Assembly (NCBI GenBank): GCA_947455585.1
Contig: CANGOY010000015.1
Coordinates: 1-15,785, forward strand
DNA: 15,785 nucleotides
Source: Comamonadaceae bacterium
GTDB lineage: Bacteria > Pseudomonadota > Gammaproteobacteria > Burkholderiales > Burkholderiaceae_C
Direction of reading: 5' to 3'
Numbering within the stretch: position 1 is the first letter of the stretch; the number at the start of each line of letters is the position of its first letter. A program made the translations under genes and the position numbers. Positions 13,264 to 15,785 of this stretch are shown piece by piece. A model generated the notes under the pieces. The model saw nothing but the letters and a program-made list of their open reading frames with translations. It was not told the DNA's origin and did not search any database.

Positions 13264-14261
13264 AGCACTGGACAGAGCCCAATGGAATACTTCTAATTCA
13301 GATTCCTATTGACTGGCAGTATCTAAATCCAGGCCTTAGTGAGTATGAGGAAGAATCGCCATATGGGTTTCAATTTTATGAAGATCCCATCGGCTGCTTT
13401 CAGCTAAGTTGTTACCCGTTGAGCGAACTCGCGCCTAGCGTTGCGGAGGCTAATCCACATGGAGTCAAGAAGCTAAGCTGGAAGGAGTCTAGGCTAGATG
13501 ACTCCGAGTTCTGCACACACCTTTTCTTCGGCGCTTATCACGATCAAGCTCTGATAGGTAAATATATCTATGATGCCGGTCTTGAAGGCGATGAGAGAAT
13601 TGTGGAACAGCTCAAGATCGTGAATCAAATTCTCAATTCGGTTGTTATAGTCCCGCCGAGTGATCGTAAGCTGGCCGCTGATCTCGATAAGTTTGATCGC
13701 TTTACTGGTTCGCTCGCGGCATCTCATGACCTCCTAGACTCCGCAATTGACTCAGAGTCATTCGTTGAGATCATTGCAATTGCAGCAAATCAGATAGATG
13801 CCTATTTAAGACTGAGCTTGGTAATTGCAAAGCAGCTTAATGAACAGACCAATAACATCGAAACCCGATATCTCTTCCAGGCGGATGGTGAGAGAGGAAT
13901 AATGGAACGGAAGGTCTTCGATGATGCGGCCAAGTTCGATTTGATAGATCAAGAGACATTTGACAACTTAAGCGCACTCTACGATTTGAGAAACCGAGTC
14001 ATTCACCGATACATCATTTCAAATATCAGAACGCGTGACTTGGCCGACATTGCCAGTAGGTATTTGAATGCGTTAGAGAAAATACGCCTAATCCTCCGTG
14101 ACTTTGAGCAGAGGCAGGCAGACAAACCTTTTGGTGTGTATGGCAAGAAGTTTGTTAAAACTTCGGTTACAGAGGACTCTGTAAGACGGCTTCATGCGAG
14201 TGCAAATGACAAGCATCTTATTGAAAAATTTAAGAGAAACGTTGGCGCCGGAAAAACCTAA
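13260..14261 (+). CDS. HEPN-motif protein in a putative integron cassette
   Basis: From ATG 13260 the protein has 333 residues; a TTG at 13227 would add 11. Family not recognised. The N-terminal part (about 5-135) looks like alternating strands ending in a long helix and strand (IPIDWQY, YGFQFYED, GCFQLSCYPL, ERIVEQLKIVNQILNSVVIV). This resembles a Mog1/PsbP-like sandwich, which is inference. The C-terminal part (about 160-285) is helical and carries LRNRVIHRYII, with Arg244, His249 and Tyr251. This is the RX4HXY motif of HEPN/HepT-type ribonucleases. AT-rich codons (ATA, AGA, TTA) differ from the neighbours, suggesting transfer. It follows the attC site directly, and its stop lies inside an ACCTAAC core-like box. 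A toxin or phage-defence role is possible but unproven. Confidence 0.72.
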   Translation: MKHWTEPNGILLIQIPIDWQYLNPGLSEYEEESPYGFQFYEDPIGCFQLSCYPLSELAPSVAEANPHGVKKLSWKESRLDDSEFCTHLFFGAYHDQALIGKYIYDAGLEGDERIVEQLKIVNQILNSVVIVPPSDRKLAADLDKFDRFTGSLAASHDLLDSAIDSESFVEIIAIAANQIDAYLRLSLVIAKQLNEQTNNIETRYLFQADGERGIMERKVFDDAAKFDLIDQETFDNLSALYDLRNRVIHRYIISNIRTRDLADIASRYLNALEKIRLILRDFEQRQADKPFGVYGKKFVKTSVTEDSVRRLHASANDKHLIEKFKRNVGAGKT

Positions 14262-14262
14262 C
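14252..14262 (-). repeat. Inverted copy of the cassette-start sequence (core-like box)
   Basis: AAAAACCTAAC is the exact reverse complement of GTTAGGTTTTT at 13217-13227, so an 11-bp perfect inverted repeat brackets the HEPN-like gene. The ACCTAAC part fits the attC R'' consensus and contains the gene's stop codon. No L'', L' or R' follows before uvrA, so it is either a truncated attC or a core site in reverse orientation. Confidence 0.55.
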
Positions 14263-14278
14263 CTTGCGCCCCAGAGCT

Positions 14279-15785
14279 TCAATTTATCTCCAACAACCTC
14301 TTCAAATACTTCCCCGTAAAACTAGCCGCATTCGCAGCCAAGTCTTCTGGCGTCCCCACCCCCACCACTGCACCGCCACCGCTGCCGCCCTCGGGGCCCA
14401 TGTCAATCAGCCAGTCGGCGGTTTTGATCACGTCTAAGTTGTGTTCGATGATGACGATGGTGTTGCCCGAATCGCGCAGGTGTTTCAGCACTTTCAGCAG
14501 CAGCGCAATGTCGGCAAAGTGCAGGCCCGTGGTGGGCTCGTCCAAGATGTAGAGCGTGCGACCCGTGTCGCGTTTGCTCAGCTCCAAGGCCAACTTCACG
14601 CGTTGCGCTTCACCACCCGATAGCGTTGTGGCTGCTTGGCCGAGTTGCAGGTACGACAGGCCCACGTCCATCAATGTTTGTAGCTTGCGGGCGATGTTGG
14701 GCACGGCGTTGAAGAACTGCAAAGCGGCTTCCACTGTCAGGTCTAAAACCTGCGCAATGTTTTTGCCCTTGTACATGACCTCTAGCGTTTCGCGGTTGTA
14801 ACGCAAGCCGTGGCAGACATCGCAGGGCACATACACGTCGGGCAAGAAGTGCATTTCCACTTTCACCATGCCGTCGCCTTGGCAAGCCTCGCAGCGGCCA
14901 CCGCCTGAGCCTGCGGCCACGTTGAAGCTAAAGCGCCCCGGGCCATAGCCGCGTTCGCGCGCCATCGGCACTTCGGCCATCAGCTCGCGGATGGGCGTAA
15001 ACAAGCCGGTGTACGTGGCAGGGTTACTGCGTGGCGTGCGGCCAATGGGCGACTGGTCGACGTTGATGACTTTGTCGAAATAGTCGAGGCCCGTGATTTC
15101 GTCGTGTGCCGCTGGCTCGTCGTGCGCGCGGTGAATGGTGTGCGCCGCTGCGGTGTACAGCGTGTCGTTCACCAATGTCGATTTGCCCGAGCCCGACACA
15201 CCGGTCACGCAGGTGAGCAAGCCCACAGGGAAATCAGCGGTGACGTTTTTGAGGTTGTTGCCACGCGCACCACGGATGCGAATCACTTGGTGTTCGGACG
15301 CATCTTTGTGCAGCTTGCGTTGGAACTTCAGCTCTTCGGCTTCTACGGGCAAGAAGGCGTTGCGCTTGGCTGGCACGTCGATGCGCAGCGCTTGCGCCAA
15401 GTAGCGGCCCGTCAGTGAGTTGGGGTTGGCTTCAATCTCGGCAGGTGTGCCACGCGCCATCACTTGGCCACCGTGAACGCCCGCGCCGGGGCCCATGTCC
15501 ACGCAAAAGTCGGCGGCGCGAATCATGTCTTCGTCGTGTTCCACCACCAGCACGCTGTTGCCAATGTCACGCAGGTGTTTGAGGGTGTCGATGAGGCGGT
15601 CGTTGTCGCGCTGGTGCAGACCGATCGAGGGCTCGTCGAGCACGTACATGACGCCCGTGAGCCCGGAGCCGATCTGTGAGGCCAGGCGGATGCGCTGCGA
15701 TTCGCCCCCCGACAGGGACTCGGCAGCACGATCGAGCGACAGGTAGTCCAGCCCCACGTTGTTCAGGAAGCTCAGGCGATTGACG
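14279..15785 (-). CDS. uvrA: Excinuclease ABC subunit A, C-terminal half (partial)
   Basis: About 501 C-terminal residues are present; the reading frame is open through the right edge (RLSFLNNVGLDYLSLDRAAE), so the start lies outside. In order: the first ABC signature LSGGESQRIRLASQIG, Walker B with VLDEPSIGLHQRDN, the second Walker A GVSGSGKSTLVND, the zinc module CEACQGDGM...CDVCHG, the second signature LSGGEAQRVKLALELSKRD, and Walker B with YILDEPTTGLHF. The tail is TGKYLKRLLEIN. UvrA dimers scan DNA for damage and load UvrB in nucleotide excision repair. The stop is 17 bp from the end of the HEPN-like gene, marking the right border of the accessory island. Confidence 0.97.
   Translation of the reverse strand, partial: VNRLSFLNNVGLDYLSLDRAAESLSGGESQRIRLASQIGSGLTGVMYVLDEPSIGLHQRDNDRLIDTLKHLRDIGNSVLVVEHDEDMIRAADFCVDMGPGAGVHGGQVMARGTPAEIEANPNSLTGRYLAQALRIDVPAKRNAFLPVEAEELKFQRKLHKDASEHQVIRIRGARGNNLKNVTADFPVGLLTCVTGVSGSGKSTLVNDTLYTAAAHTIHRAHDEPAAHDEITGLDYFDKVINVDQSPIGRTPRSNPATYTGLFTPIRELMAEVPMARERGYGPGRFSFNVAAGSGGGRCEACQGDGMVKVEMHFLPDVYVPCDVCHGLRYNRETLEVMYKGKNIAQVLDLTVEAALQFFNAVPNIARKLQTLMDVGLSYLQLGQAATTLSGGEAQRVKLALELSKRDTGRTLYILDEPTTGLHFADIALLLKVLKHLRDSGNTIVIIEHNLDVIKTADWLIDMGPEGGSGGGAVVGVGTPEDLAANAASFTGKYLKRLLEIN

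Noticed and set aside
1..15785. CRISPR arrays, tRNA or rRNA genes, insertion sequences, integrase gene
   Set aside because: I looked for regular spaced repeats, tRNA-like cloverleaf ends and transposase or tyrosine-recombinase motifs, and saw none.

Overview
The window looks like a chromosomal segment of a betaproteobacterium in Burkholderiales, most likely Comamonadaceae (Limnohabitans/Rhodoferax-like). The evidence is the protein style of every housekeeping gene, the GC-rich codon use, the purC/purE/purK/Sua5 cluster, the tsaB-rimI-UDG operon and the very tight gene packing. This placement is inferred from family knowledge, not from a database search.

Layout. Positions 1-3831 hold the end of purC, a convergent CnoX-type thioredoxin gene, then purE-purK (overlapping by ATGA) and a Sua5-type threonylcarbamoyl-AMP synthase. 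Positions 3862-4997 hold a lipoprotein with a degenerate SGNH/GDSL fold, converging on a SemiSWEET gene. Positions 5037-8815 hold dacB (PBP4) diverging from the tsaB-rimI-UDG operon. Positions 8816-9097 are non-coding and carry two inverted copies of an unusual hairpin element. Positions 9098-11536 hold pyrF, a convergent glutaredoxin-CYTH pair, and slyD. Positions 11533-14262 are an accessory island: an AAA_14/DUF4143 ATPase on the minus strand, then an AT-richer stretch with integron gene-cassette features. Positions 14279-15785 hold the C-terminal half of uvrA, running off the right edge.

The island is the most novel part. A GTTAGGC core site precedes a 69-residue protein made of three TTDS repeats. 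It is followed by a recognisable integron attC site (R'', L'', L', R' and extrahelical bases). Next comes a protein whose C-terminal part carries RNRVIHRY, the RX4HXY signature of HEPN/HepT-type ribonucleases. No integrase is visible, so this looks like a small integrase-less cassette cluster (CALIN-like), possibly with a defence role.

Other structure: the two copies in the 8866-9051 hairpin pair share a 31-nt core but have different, self-complementary stems. Several genes (dacB, tsaB, pyrF, the ATPase) have a -10-like hexamer 6-7 nt before their start codon, suggesting leaderless mRNAs. Convergent genes end within a few bases of each other, twice sharing the same TTAA.
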